A DNA stretch of 64,000 nt from Rhodospirillaceae bacterium (GCA_029267445.1 JAJUIU010000002.1:1-64000); one strand, 5' to 3'. Positions 17,582 to 25,939 are shown, counted from the stretch's first letter. Made by a program: numbers and translations. Notes: generated by a model from the letters alone, not told the origin.

Positions 17582-18013
17582 GTGACGCCGCTCGAACTCG
17601 CCCTCTGCATCGCCCTCGCGGGCGGCGGAGAGCCCGTGCGCGTCCCGGCGGACGGTTTCACCCTGTCCTGGACCCATTCCATCGAGAAGGTGGAATGGCG
17701 GGAGGAATGGACCGTCCGGGAGGAGGGAATCCGCCCCGCCCGCGCCATGGTGAAGGGCAGCGGGGCGGGCATGGAGCCGCCGGAGGGCAGCCGCCTTGAA
17801 GACGGCTGGTGGGTCTACGCCCCCCGCATCCCGGCGCAGGAGCGGGTGGTGCTGGCCGCCAGCGGCTTCACCGCCGCGCACACGCTGTGCGTCGGCGGCG
17901 ACTGCCGGCCGCTGAACGACTGGGCCGGGCGGGTTGAAGGCGACGAGCGGCCGGTGGAGCTGTTCCCCTGCAACCGCCGCCTGCCCCGGACCGGGGCCTT
18001 CAGCGGCCGTTGA
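17582..18013 (+). CDS. DUF1850 protein, TAXI-TRAP associated
   Basis: A 143-residue protein with FTLSWTHSIEKVEWREEW and a central MEPPEG segment, the pattern of DUF1850 proteins that accompany fused TAXI-TRAP permeases. The gene begins with GTG 10 bp after the permease stop and is surely in the same operon. Its role is unknown; the constant association suggests an accessory or regulator of transport. There is no clear signal peptide, although the first 15 residues are hydrophobic. The 3' end overlaps the convergent antiporter gene by 14 bp. Confidence 0.88.
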   Translation: MTPLELALCIALAGGGEPVRVPADGFTLSWTHSIEKVEWREEWTVREEGIRPARAMVKGSGAGMEPPEGSRLEDGWWVYAPRIPAQERVVLAASGFTAAHTLCVGGDCRPLNDWAGRVEGDERPVELFPCNRRLPRTGAFSGR

Positions 18014-19427
18014 AGAACAGGGCCGTCAGCAGGATCAGGATCGGCCCCAGGATCAGGATCGACCACGCCATGTAGCCGAAGAAGGTGGGCATGCGGATGC
18101 CCTGCTCCTCGCAGATCGACTTCACCATGAAGTTGGGCGCGTTGCCGATGTAGGTGTTGGCCCCCATGAACACGGCCCCTGCGGAAATGGCGACCAGCAC
18201 CGTCTGCATCGGCCCCATCAGCGCCTGGGCGTCGCCGCCCGCGAGGTTGAAGAAGACGAGGTATGTCGGCGCGTTGTCCAGGAAGCTCGACAGCGACCCC
18301 GTCAGCCAGAAATAGGCCGCCGGGTTCGGCGTGCCGTCCGCCCGGGTCACCATTTCCGCCAGGAAGGCGAGGGACCCATCCGTCCCGGCGCGCAGAATGG
18401 CGAGGGCGGGGATCATGGTGATGAAAATCGACAGGAACAGGATCGCCACCTCCTGGATCGGAGTCCAGGTGAAGGCGTTCTCCACGCGCAGGCTGAGCTT
18501 CGTCGTCTTCCAGGACAGGAACGCGATGGTGATCAGCAGCACGTCGCGGATCAGCCCGTCCAGCGGCAGGAAGATGTGCCAGACGGTGACGCCAAGGTCG
18601 GTCTTCCAGGTGCCGGTCGCCAGCACTGTGGCCACCACGCCCGCCAGATAGAGCAGATTGTGCGCGCCCTGGATGCGGATCTGGCGCGACTCCGTCTCCG
18701 GCATCGGCAGCCCGTCCCGCCGCCAGGCGATCCGTTCGATGACGTAGAACAGGGCAAGCAGGATGGCCGATGTGATGATCATCGGCGCGAACATGTGCTG
18801 CACGGTCCAGCCGAAATCCACGCCCTGGAGATAGCCCATGAACAGTGGCGGATCGCCCAGCGGCGTGAGGGAGCCGCCGACATTGGCGACCAGGAATATG
18901 AAGAAGACGAAGACGTGGACCTTGCGTTTGCGATCCTGGTTCGCGCGGAGCAGCGGCCGGATCAGCAGCATGGAGGCGCCGGTGGTGCCCACGAGGCTGG
19001 CCGCCGCCGTGCCGAAGGCCAGGATGCTGGTATTCGTGTTCGGCGTGCCGATCAGGTTGCCGTTCACCAGGATTCCGCCCGACACGACGAACAGGGTGAA
19101 GATCAGGATGATGAAGGGGATGTAGTCGAGCAGGAGCGCGTGCAGCAGCTCGTGCGCCGCCAGCCCGGCCCCCTGGAACAGGGCGAAGGGCAGCAGGAAG
19201 GCGCCGGCCCAGAACAGGGCGACCTTGCCGAAATTGTGGTGCCAGAACTTCGGCGTCAGCAGCGGCATCAGCGCGATGGACAGCAGGATGCCGACGAAGG
19301 GGAGGGTCCAGGCGAGGCCGAGGGTCCGGCCGTCGATCGTGTACTCCCCCGTCGCGGCCATCGCGGGCGTCGCCGCGACGAGGGACCCAAGAGCGGCCAG
19401 GGCGGCCGCCGACACCAGCTTGCGCAT
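18000..19427 (-). CDS. NhaD/ion-transporter superfamily sodium:proton antiporter-like protein
   Basis: A 475-residue polytopic membrane protein of the ion-transporter (ArsB/NhaD/CitMHS-like) superfamily. It has a leading hydrophobic segment ending in PAMA that looks like a cleavable signal, then about 11-12 helices. Typical motifs are NVGGSLTPLGDPP, GGILVNGN and SSFLDNAPTYLVFF, which line the ion path in this family. A sodium/proton exchange role is likely by homology; the ion is not proven by sequence. It is a single gene with its own promoter region at 19482-19514. Confidence 0.9.
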   Translation of the reverse strand: MRKLVSAAALAALGSLVAATPAMAATGEYTIDGRTLGLAWTLPFVGILLSIALMPLLTPKFWHHNFGKVALFWAGAFLLPFALFQGAGLAAHELLHALLLDYIPFIILIFTLFVVSGGILVNGNLIGTPNTNTSILAFGTAAASLVGTTGASMLLIRPLLRANQDRKRKVHVFVFFIFLVANVGGSLTPLGDPPLFMGYLQGVDFGWTVQHMFAPMIITSAILLALFYVIERIAWRRDGLPMPETESRQIRIQGAHNLLYLAGVVATVLATGTWKTDLGVTVWHIFLPLDGLIRDVLLITIAFLSWKTTKLSLRVENAFTWTPIQEVAILFLSIFITMIPALAILRAGTDGSLAFLAEMVTRADGTPNPAAYFWLTGSLSSFLDNAPTYLVFFNLAGGDAQALMGPMQTVLVAISAGAVFMGANTYIGNAPNFMVKSICEEQGIRMPTFFGYMAWSILILGPILILLTALFFNGR

Positions 19428-19481
19428 TCGAGATCGATCCCAGGCGAAGCGGCGGGGCGAAAGACCCCGCGCTCAATGGGG

Positions 19482-19514
19482 ATTATCTCTCTTTCGGCCT
19501 AATCCGAAAGTCAA
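19482..19514 (-). promoter_or_regulatory. Promoter-like region with inverted repeat for the antiporter gene
   Basis: A dyad CTTTCGG, 6 bp, CCGAAAG occupies 19491-19510. On the minus strand TTGACT overlaps its upstream edge and GATAAT lies just downstream, 21 bp apart. The spacing is long for sigma-70, so the dyad may be an operator for an activator, or the hexamers may be fortuitous. Confidence 0.4.
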
Positions 19515-19521
19515 GGGCCGG

Positions 19522-20457
19522 TCAGCGCAGCTCCACCGCGTAGTCCGCAACCGGCGGCACCGTCTTGATCAGACCGCGCGCCTTCAGGAACTCGGCGAAA
19601 CGCTGATAGCGCCGCGTGTCCAGTCCGCCCGGCGAATGGGCGAAGCGGGGGACCGTGTCCACCCAGGCGCGGCGGTTCAGCTCCGTGTCCAGGTCCGGCC
19701 GGCCCTTGATGAACAGCTCCCACGCCTCCTGCGGCCGGTTGACCAGGAACAGCGTGGCCTTCTCCACCGCGTCGACGAAGCGCTTCAGCTTCGGGTCGCC
19801 CAGCCGGTCCCTGTGGGCGACGAAGATCAGTTCGTCATAGGGGGGCACGCCCTCCTCCTCCGGGAAGAAGGCGCGGCCGGGGCGGCCCTCGATCGCCATC
19901 TGGTTCAGCTCGAAGTTCCGGTAGCCGCCGATGGTGGCGTCCACCTGTCCCGCCATCAGGGAGGCGCCCAGCGCGAAGTTCACCGCCACCAGCGTAACGT
20001 CCTTCAGGGAGAGGCCGTGCGTCTCCAGCATCGTGCCCAGCACCGCGTCCTCGAACCCGGCGACGGAGTAGCCGACCTTCTTGCCCTTCAGTTGCGCAAT
20101 CTCCCGGATCGGCCCGTCCTTCAGCACGATCAGGGTGGTCAGCGGTGTCGCGACCAGCGTGCCGAAGCGCTTCAGCGGCAGGCCCGCGTCGGCCTGGAGG
20201 TGGAGCTGCGGCTGGTAGCTGATTGCGATGTCGCCCTTGCCGGCGGCGACCAGCTTCGGCGGGTCGTTCGGGTCGGCCGGTGCGATCAGTTCCACCTCCA
20301 GCCCGGCCTCGCGGAAATAGCCGCGCTCCAGCGCCACGTAGAGGGGCCCGTGGTCCGGGTTCACGAACCAGTCCAGCAGGACGGTCAGCTTCTCCTGTGC
20401 TGCGGCCGGCATGGCGGCGAGGGTCAGGAACGCGGCCAGGATCAGGCGGCGGATCAT
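19522..20457 (-). CDS. ThiY/NMT1-like ABC transporter substrate-binding protein (thiamine precursor)
   Basis: A 311-residue periplasmic receptor with a signal peptide (hydrophobic residues 5-19 ending AAAQ). The mature part reads KLTVLLDWFVNPDHGPLYVA, the start of NMT1/ThiY receptors that bind hydroxymethylpyrimidine compounds. It is the third gene of a leftward operon with a permease and an ATPase under a TPP riboswitch, so import of a thiamine pyrimidine precursor is well supported. The ATG at 20457 overlaps the permease stop by 4 bp and has GGAGG in front. Confidence 0.92.
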   Translation of the reverse strand: MIRRLILAAFLTLAAMPAAAQEKLTVLLDWFVNPDHGPLYVALERGYFREAGLEVELIAPADPNDPPKLVAAGKGDIAISYQPQLHLQADAGLPLKRFGTLVATPLTTLIVLKDGPIREIAQLKGKKVGYSVAGFEDAVLGTMLETHGLSLKDVTLVAVNFALGASLMAGQVDATIGGYRNFELNQMAIEGRPGRAFFPEEEGVPPYDELIFVAHRDRLGDPKLKRFVDAVEKATLFLVNRPQEAWELFIKGRPDLDTELNRRAWVDTVPRFAHSPGGLDTRRYQRFAEFLKARGLIKTVPPVADYAVELR

Positions 20458-21230
20458 CGGGAGACCTCCTTCGGGGCGTCTTCTGAATGGACGGTGTCGG
20501 ATTGCCAGGGGACGAGGGCGCGGCACAGCCGGTCGACCAGCGCCCAGAGGGCCAGGGCCATGACGGCCAGCACGAACAGGGCCGCGAACATCAGGTCGGT
20601 CTGCAGCCGCCCGTTCGCGTGCAGCATCAGGTAGCCGAGGCCGGCCGACGCGCCGACCCATTCGCCCACCACGGCGCCGATGGGCGCCACCGCCGCCGCG
20701 ACACGGACGCCGGAGGCGAAGGCGGGCAGGGCGGCGGGCAGGCGGACATGCCGCAGCACGGCGGCCGGAGAGGCGCCCATGGTGCGGGCGAGGTCCAGCC
20801 ACCCCGGCTCCGTCCGCCGCAGCCCGTCGTAGAACGCCGTCGCGACGGGAAAGAAGATGATCAGCGTCGCCATCGCCACCTTGGAGGCGAGGCCGTAGCC
20901 CAGCCACAGCACCAGCAGCGGGGCCAGCGCGAACACCGGCACGGCCTGGCTGACCACCAGGACCGGCAGCAGCCAGCGCCGCGCGGCACCCGACCCCGTC
21001 AGGGCCAGGGCCGCGGACGCGCCCAGGACCACGCCCAGGATCAGCCCCAGCACGATCTCCAGGCCCGTATACATGGCGTGGTGCGCCAGCAGGGCCGCGT
21101 CGGTCCACAGCCGTGCGGCCACCAGATCCGGCCCCGGCAGGATGAAGCGCGGCACGCCGGTCGCCCAGACAAGCGCCTGCCAGGCCGCGATCAGGCCGAT
21201 GGCGGTGACGGCAAGGCGGACGGCCCTCAT
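20454..21230 (-). CDS. ABC transporter permease for thiamine precursor (ThiX-like)
   Basis: A 258-residue inner-membrane permease with about six helices and the cytoplasmic EAA loop (GASPAAVLRHVRLPAALP) that docks the ATPase. It belongs to the SsuC/TauC/ThiX group. Together with the ATPase before it and the NMT1-type receptor after it, it forms a full importer, probably for hydroxymethylpyrimidine, because a TPP riboswitch lies upstream. It overlaps both neighbours by 4 bp, so the three are translated as a unit. Confidence 0.93.
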   Translation of the reverse strand: MRAVRLAVTAIGLIAAWQALVWATGVPRFILPGPDLVAARLWTDAALLAHHAMYTGLEIVLGLILGVVLGASAALALTGSGAARRWLLPVLVVSQAVPVFALAPLLVLWLGYGLASKVAMATLIIFFPVATAFYDGLRRTEPGWLDLARTMGASPAAVLRHVRLPAALPAFASGVRVAAAVAPIGAVVGEWVGASAGLGYLMLHANGRLQTDLMFAALFVLAVMALALWALVDRLCRALVPWQSDTVHSEDAPKEVSR

Positions 21231-22000
21231 GCCGCCGCCTCCGCCAGGGCGCGCAGCAGCCGGCCCTGGAGCCCGAGCAAGGCCGGATCGTCCGGCGCGC
21301 GCGGTTTGGCGCCCGGTGGCTCCAGCGGCGCCGACAGCCGCGCGGGCGAGCCGGTCAGCACCAGCACCCGGTCACCCAGGCGCAGCGCCTCCAGCGGGTC
21401 GTGCGTCACCAGCAGCACCGTCCGCCCGGCCAGCAGCTCCACCGCGAGGTCCTGGAGGCGCAGGCGGGTGATCGCGTCCAGGCCGGAGAAGGGCTCGTCC
21501 ATCAAGACGATGGGCCGATCCTCCATCAGCGTGCGGGCCAGCGCCACCCGCTGCCGCATCCCGCCCGACAGGGCCGCCGGCCGGTCGCCCTCGCGCCCCG
21601 CCAGCCCGACCCGGGCCAGCAGGCCGCGCGCCCGCTCCACCAGCGCCGGCGTGCGCGGCTCCCCACGCAGCCGGGCACCCAGCAGTACGTTGTCCAGCAC
21701 GCCCAGCCACGACATCAGCAAATCCTGCTGCGCCATCCAGGCGACGGGCCCCGTCCGCTCGACCAGGGTTGGCGGCTCGGGTTCGGCGAGGCCGGCCAGC
21801 AGGCGCAGCAGGGTGGTCTTACCCACACCGCTCGGCCCCAGCAGGCAGGTGACCGTGCCGGCCGGCAGGTCCAGGTCCAGCCCGTCGAACAGGGGCGTGC
21901 CGCCGAAACGCAGCCGCGCGCCGCGAATGGCGGCGGCGGGCCTTGCCGGCATGAATTCGTCTGGGGCGGCCGCGACGGGCGCGGCGGGGGCGTCCTGCAT
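21227..22000 (-). CDS. ABC transporter ATPase for thiamine precursor (ThiZ-like)
   Basis: A 257-residue ATPase subunit. Walker A GPSGVGKTT is at residues 55-63, the signature LSGGMRQR at 144-151, Walker B PIVLMDEPFSGLD from 163 and the switch His in VTHD. It energises the ThiX-like permease. It is the first gene of the operon; the ATG at 22000 lies only a few bases beyond the TPP riboswitch, so the riboswitch should control its translation start directly. An about 25-residue N-terminal extension precedes the ATPase fold. Confidence 0.94.
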   Translation of the reverse strand: MQDAPAAPVAAAPDEFMPARPAAAIRGARLRFGGTPLFDGLDLDLPAGTVTCLLGPSGVGKTTLLRLLAGLAEPEPPTLVERTGPVAWMAQQDLLMSWLGVLDNVLLGARLRGEPRTPALVERARGLLARVGLAGREGDRPAALSGGMRQRVALARTLMEDRPIVLMDEPFSGLDAITRLRLQDLAVELLAGRTVLLVTHDPLEALRLGDRVLVLTGSPARLSAPLEPPGAKPRAPDDPALLGLQGRLLRALAEAAA

Positions 22001-22003
22001 GAT

Positions 22004-22098
22004 CCACTGTCCCTACGCCGGTGCGAACCGGATCAGGTTCCAGGGGTCGTCCCCGATGACAGGACCTCTCAGCCGGACCGCCGGCTCCCCCCAGTGTC
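22004..22098 (-). promoter_or_regulatory. TPP (thiamine pyrophosphate) riboswitch
   Basis: Read on the minus strand the element contains the THI-box hallmarks: CTGAGAGG in the pyrimidine arm and ACCTGATCCGGTT with GCCGGCGTAGGGA-like sequence (here CACCGGCGTAGGGA) in the pyrophosphate arm, closed by a CACTG/CAGTG stem. It ends 4 bases before the start codon of the ATPase gene. Rising TPP should switch the thiamine-precursor importer off, probably by hiding the ribosome-binding site. Confidence 0.95.
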
Positions 22099-22182
22099 GT
22101 TCCGCTTATGGCAGCGCGTCGGGGCCGGCGCAAGCGGGACCGGCTGTTGACCCGCAGGGTGCCGGGTTCTACCTGAACCGGC

Positions 22183-23331
22183 ATGCAGCCCGCCCCGGAC
22201 GCCTCCATCCGCCCCGCCCCCGCCAATGCCGTTGCAAGGCCGCTCTACCTGGGGGGCGAGGTGTACCGCCATTCCAGCTATGGGTCGAAACATCCGCTAT
22301 CGATCCCCCGGGTGTCAGTCACCACGGACCTCGTCCGCGCCATGGGCTGGCTGGACGCGGCGGACTACCGCGACAGCCCCATGGCGACGCCCGCACAGCT
22401 CGCCCGCTTCCATGCGCCCGACTACATCGACGCCGTCCGCCGGACCGAAGCCGCCCAGCGGATCACGGCGGAGGAGGGGGCGCGCTGGAACATCGGCAAG
22501 CTGGAGAACCCGGTCTTCCCGGAGATGTACCGCCGCCCCGCCACCGGGGCCGGGGCCGCCATCCTGGCGGCGGACCTGATCCAGGGGGGCGGCGTGGTGT
22601 TCAGCCCGGCCAGCGGCACCCACCACGCACGGCCGGACCGGGCCAGCGGCTTCTGCTTCTTCAACGCGCCGGTGCTGGCCATCCTGGCGCTGCTGGACCA
22701 GGGGCTGGAGCGCGTCCTCTATGTCGACATCGACGCGCACCATGGCGACGGCGTGCAGGACGCCTTCCACGACGACGACCGGGTGCTGACCGTCTCCATC
22801 CATGACGAGACGCGCTGGCCCTACACCGGCAAGCTGGATGACCGGGCCGGCGGCATGGCCCGCAACCTGCCTGTTCCGCCCGGCTTCAACGATACCGAGC
22901 TTCGCTTCCTGGTCGCCGAGGCGCTGCTGCCCCTCGCCGATCGCTTCCGGCCCCAGGCGCTGGTCATGCAGTGCGGGGCCGACAGTCTGGCCGACGATCC
23001 GCTGAGCCGGCTGGAGCTGTCCAACAACGCCTATTGGGAGGCGGTGCGGGCCTTGCTGCCGGTGGCGCCGCGCGCCCTGTTCGTCGGCGGCGGGGGCTAC
23101 AATCCCTGGTCCGTCGGGCGCTGCTGGGCCGGCATCTGGGCCACGCTGGCGGGTCACGACCCGACCGTGCCGCCGACACCGGCGGCGGAACAGGTGCTGC
23201 GGTCGCTGACCTGGAACCGGCGGGAGGGGCGCAACCCGCCGGAGCGCTGGTTCACCACCCTGGCCGACCCGCCGAACGAAGGACCCGTCCGGCCGGAGGT
23301 GCGGGTGGCCGCGCGCGCGGTGCTGGCGTGA
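22183..23331 (+). CDS. Histone-deacetylase/acetoin-utilisation family hydrolase
   Basis: A 382-residue zinc hydrolase of the class I HDAC/AcuC superfamily. Visible catalytic features are GTHHARPDRASGFCFFN (paired His), YVDIDAHHGDG (zinc Asp and His), QCGADSL (second zinc Asp) and the GGGGY loop. In bacteria these enzymes deacetylate proteins such as acetyl-CoA synthetase, or small polyamine-like amides; the substrate here is open. The ATG at 22183 is used; the family similarity begins at about residue 20. It is divergent from the thiamine operon. Confidence 0.93.
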   Translation: MQPAPDASIRPAPANAVARPLYLGGEVYRHSSYGSKHPLSIPRVSVTTDLVRAMGWLDAADYRDSPMATPAQLARFHAPDYIDAVRRTEAAQRITAEEGARWNIGKLENPVFPEMYRRPATGAGAAILAADLIQGGGVVFSPASGTHHARPDRASGFCFFNAPVLAILALLDQGLERVLYVDIDAHHGDGVQDAFHDDDRVLTVSIHDETRWPYTGKLDDRAGGMARNLPVPPGFNDTELRFLVAEALLPLADRFRPQALVMQCGADSLADDPLSRLELSNNAYWEAVRALLPVAPRALFVGGGGYNPWSVGRCWAGIWATLAGHDPTVPPTPAAEQVLRSLTWNRREGRNPPERWFTTLADPPNEGPVRPEVRVAARAVLA

Positions 23332-23383
23332 GGCCGTGCGCGCGGCATACTCTGCGACGGTGCCAGACTTTCAGGGATCGCCG

Positions 23384-23863
23384 ATGCGTCCGCTCGCCCG
23401 CCTGCTGATCGCCCTCGTCCTGTTCGCCGTGCCCGCCGTGGCCCCTGCGGCGGCGGCCCAGGGCCAGGAGGACCCCCGCACGCGCGTCACCGTGGAGACG
23501 GCGTCCGGCGCGCGGCACGCTTTCAAGGTCGAACTGGCGATCACGCCCGAGCAGCAGATGCGCGGCCTGATGTACCGGGAGAGCCTTCCGGCCGGCGCGG
23601 GCATGCTGTTCCTTTACGACACGCCGACCAACGCCAGCTTCTGGATGCGCAACACGCTGATCCCGCTGGACATCATCTTCATCGGTGCTGACGGCCGCAT
23701 CGTGAACATCCATGCCAACGCGCGCCCGCTGGACGAGACGCAGATCCCGTCCAAGGGTCCGGTGACCGGCGTGCTGGAAATCAATGGCGGTCTTGCGGGA
23801 AGACTGGGCATCCGGGCGGGCGACCGTGTGCTGCATCCGGCCTTCCCTGCCGCCGCCAAATAG
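23384..23863 (+). CDS. DUF192 family exported protein
   Basis: A 159-residue protein with a signal peptide (hydrophobic residues 5-26, ending AAAAQ). The mature domain is DUF192: VELAITPEQQMRGLMYRE, MLFLYDT, SFWMRNTLIPLDIIFI and VLEINGG. DUF192 proteins are small secreted or periplasmic beta-barrel-like proteins of unknown biochemical function. The ATG at 23384 makes a proper signal peptide; a GTG at 23336 is in frame but gives a non-signal start. It stands 52 bp after the deacetylase-like gene. Confidence 0.9.
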   Translation: MRPLARLLIALVLFAVPAVAPAAAAQGQEDPRTRVTVETASGARHAFKVELAITPEQQMRGLMYRESLPAGAGMLFLYDTPTNASFWMRNTLIPLDIIFIGADGRIVNIHANARPLDETQIPSKGPVTGVLEINGGLAGRLGIRAGDRVLHPAFPAAAK

Positions 23864-23991
23864 TCGATCCAGCGGAATTCGGCGGAAATTCAAAGCATTC
23901 GTCCCGAATACGATCAGGATTACCACGGGAGACTTGGCGTCGCCGGCCGGATTCGATGGACCATTTGCGCGTCCATCCGTAAGATCGGGTC

Positions 23992-24567
23992 ATGGTCTGG
24001 TTCAACCCGACGCCGACGCCGATCCAGCAGCAGCCGGCCGCGCCGCGGCCGGAGGATCGCGTGCTGCCCGTCGCCACCGTCCGCGACCAGCCGCAGCAGC
24101 GCTCCAACCAGGAACGGAACCGTCGCCGCCGCCAGCTCTTCGACATCCTGATGCAGGAGGTCGAGGCCATCCCGGAGCTCGAGCCCAAGGCGAAGGAGCG
24201 GCTGCGGGTCAACCTTCGCGAACTGGCGCGGGAGCAGGACCGGCCCACCCCGGCGCGGCGGCCGCTTCCGCCGGCCGCACCGCCCGTCGTCGCCGCTCCC
24301 CCGGCGGAGGAGCACCACCCCGAGGCACCGCCCGCAGCCGATCCGCATGCCGACCATGTCGTCGCGGCCCTGGTCCCCGTCTTCGACCCGTCCGAGCCGG
24401 TCGAGGGGGAGGCGCTGCCCCTGGACGCGGAGGAGAATGCCCGCGTGGCCGAACAGCTCCGCCGCTGCCTGTCGCTGCACACGGAGCGGGCGCGCAAGAT
24501 CTCCAGCTACATCCAGGCGCTGCTGGCGCTCACGGAGGAGGTCCACACCCTCCAGACGGAGGCCTGA
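23992..24567 (+). CDS. Hypothetical proline-rich protein with C-terminal helix
   Basis: I do not recognise this 191-residue protein. It has a Gln/Pro-rich start, a basic helical stretch NRRRRQLFDILMQEVEAI (about residues 43-60), a Pro/Ala-rich linker (about 85-120) and a helical C-terminus. There is no signal peptide, membrane segment or Cys. Codon use and GC skew in third positions look like a real gene. The helical ends with a disordered middle suggest a protein-protein adaptor; this is a guess. Confidence 0.7.
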   Translation: MVWFNPTPTPIQQQPAAPRPEDRVLPVATVRDQPQQRSNQERNRRRRQLFDILMQEVEAIPELEPKAKERLRVNLRELAREQDRPTPARRPLPPAAPPVVAAPPAEEHHPEAPPAADPHADHVVAALVPVFDPSEPVEGEALPLDAEENARVAEQLRRCLSLHTERARKISSYIQALLALTEEVHTLQTEA

Positions 24568-24592
24568 TCCGCGCCCGGGATCGGCGCCGGCG

Positions 24593-25258
24593 TCAGCGCC
24601 GGATGGCGAGCGTCAGCCCGTCGCCGATGGGCACCAGGCAGGACATCACGCGCGGATCGTCCGCGATCGTCGCGTTCAGCGCCCGGAGTGCGGTCGTGTC
24701 GGCCGTGGTGTCGGCCGGGTCCGCCACCGCCCCGCCCCAGAGCGTGTTGTCGAAGCAGATCAGCCCGCCCGGCCGGACCAGCTTCAGCGCGCGCTCGTAG
24801 TAGCCGCCGTAGTTCGCCTTGTCCGCGTCGATGAAGGCCATGTCGAACCCGTCCGCCCGCCCATCGGCGAGCAGCCCGTCGAGCGTTTCCAGCGCGGGCG
24901 CCAGCTTCAGGGTCAGCTTGTGCGCCACGCCCGCCTCCGCCCAGTGGCGCCGCGCCACGGACGTCCACTCCTCGCTGACGTCGCAGCACAGGATGGTGCC
25001 GTCCTCCGGCAGGGCCAGCGCGCAGGCGAGGGCCGAGTATCCGGTGAAGGTGCCGACCTCCAGCAGGCGCTTCGCCCCCGTCATGGCCACCAGCAGGCCC
25101 ATGAACTGGCCCTGTTCGGGCGAGATCTGCATGCGGGACACCCCGCCCAGCGCCGCCGTCTCCGCCCGCAGGCGGGCGAGGGCCGCCGGCTCCCGCACCG
25201 TCGTGTCGCGGTAGTAGGCGTAGAGGGCGTCGGTCATCTGGATCGTGCGCGCGGACAT
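24593..25258 (-). CDS. Class I O-methyltransferase (caffeoyl-CoA/catechol type)
   Basis: A 221-residue SAM-dependent methyltransferase of the Methyltransf_3 family. Motif I LEVGTFTGYSALA binds SAM; FIDADKANY and FDNTLWGG carry the metal-binding Asp and Asn. Bacterial members methylate small catechol-like compounds. The ATG at 25258 has GGAGG 5 bases upstream; an ATG four codons earlier is possible. The open frame continues upstream through the tRNA-Pro gene and is not coding there. Confidence 0.92.
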   Translation of the reverse strand: MSARTIQMTDALYAYYRDTTVREPAALARLRAETAALGGVSRMQISPEQGQFMGLLVAMTGAKRLLEVGTFTGYSALACALALPEDGTILCCDVSEEWTSVARRHWAEAGVAHKLTLKLAPALETLDGLLADGRADGFDMAFIDADKANYGGYYERALKLVRPGGLICFDNTLWGGAVADPADTTADTTALRALNATIADDPRVMSCLVPIGDGLTLAIRR

Positions 25259-25360
25259 TCCGGCCTCCATGGGCTCTGGGCAAGGCTGAGGGGAAAGGCT
25301 GCGGGGCAGGGGTGCCCCGGAAACGGAACGCCCGCAACTGGAATCACCGCCCCGCTCCGC

Positions 25361-25388
25361 TTGCCCCGCCGGGCGGCACTGGTGTATC
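25361..25388 (+). promoter_or_regulatory. Possible promoter of tRNA-Pro
   Basis: TTGCCC and TGTATC are 16 bp apart, ending 12 bp before the tRNA. Moderate match to sigma-70 hexamers and the right place for a tRNA start. Confidence 0.35.
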
Positions 25389-25399
25389 TCCAAGGCGGG

Positions 25400-25476
25400 C
25401 GGAGCGTAGCGCAGCCTGGTAGCGCGGCAGTTTTGGGTACTGCAGGCCCCCGGTTCGAATCCGGGCGCTCCGACCA
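25400..25476 (+). tRNA. tRNA-Pro (anticodon TGG)
   Basis: A 77-base cloverleaf: acceptor CGGAGCG pairs with CGCTCCG, anticodon stem GCAGT/ACTGC around loop TTTGGGT (anticodon TGG), T arm with GGTTCGAATCC, and encoded CCA. It reads CCA and related proline codons. Confidence 0.97.
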
Positions 25477-25540
25477 TTCAGGATTAGTGGCTCCGGACCC
25501 GGACGACCGGGCCCGGACGGAACGGGGATGCGGCGGGACC

Positions 25541-25846
25541 ATGCGGGTGCGGATCTATCAGCCCAGCAAGACGGCGATGCAGTCGGGCCGCGGCAAGGCG
25601 CAGTCCTGGGTGCTGGAGTACGAGATCGAGACGCCGCGCCGGGCGGAGCCGCTGATGGGCTGGATCAGCTCGGGCGACACGCTCAACCAGGTGTCGCTGC
25701 GCTTCGACAGCAAGGAGGACGCGGTCGCCTTCGCCGAGCGCAAGGGCTGGCAGTACGACCTCCAGGACGCGCGGGAGCGCCGCATCCCTCCCAAGAACTA
25801 CGCCGACAACTTCAGAACCGACCGGCCCAAGGTCGGCCGGTTCTGA
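25541..25846 (+). CDS. Complex I accessory subunit, NDUFS4-like (ETC complex I family)
   Basis: A 101-residue protein that matches the alphaproteobacterial homologue of mitochondrial NDUFS4 (18 kDa/AQDQ). Key segments are RIYQPSKTAMQSG, WVLEYE, LMGWISSGD and the C-terminal KNYADNFRTDRP. It binds the hydrophilic arm of NADH dehydrogenase and stabilises it. It lies between tRNA-Pro and tRNA-Arg; an ATG at 25528 in another frame is a shadow. The ATG at 25541 gives the family N-terminus exactly. Confidence 0.95.
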   Translation: MRVRIYQPSKTAMQSGRGKAQSWVLEYEIETPRRAEPLMGWISSGDTLNQVSLRFDSKEDAVAFAERKGWQYDLQDARERRIPPKNYADNFRTDRPKVGRF

Positions 25847-25862
25847 CAGGCGGACGGCACAC

Positions 25863-25939
25863 GGCCCCGTAGCTCAGCTGGATAGAGCACTCGCCTTCTA
25901 AGCGAGCGGTCGCAGGTTCGAATCCTGCCGGGGTCGCCA
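25863..25939 (+). tRNA. tRNA-Arg (anticodon TCT)
   Basis: A 77-base cloverleaf: acceptor GGCCCCG with CGGGGTC (one G-T pair), anticodon stem CTCGC/GCGAG around CTTCTAA (anticodon TCT), GGTTCGAATCC T arm and encoded CCA. It starts 16 bp after the NDUFS4-like gene and is likely cotranscribed. It reads the rare AGA/AGG codons. Confidence 0.97.

Noticed and set aside
15361-17772. A leftward open frame of about 800 codons opposite the TRAP permease
   Set aside because: The composition is repetitive (Gln, Asp, Gly, Arg) with no family pattern; it is the mirror frame of a membrane gene.
25400-25939. Integration site or genomic island at the tRNA-Pro and tRNA-Arg genes
   Set aside because: No integrase, direct repeat of the tRNA end or change in composition was seen; the NDUFS4-like gene between them is a core gene.
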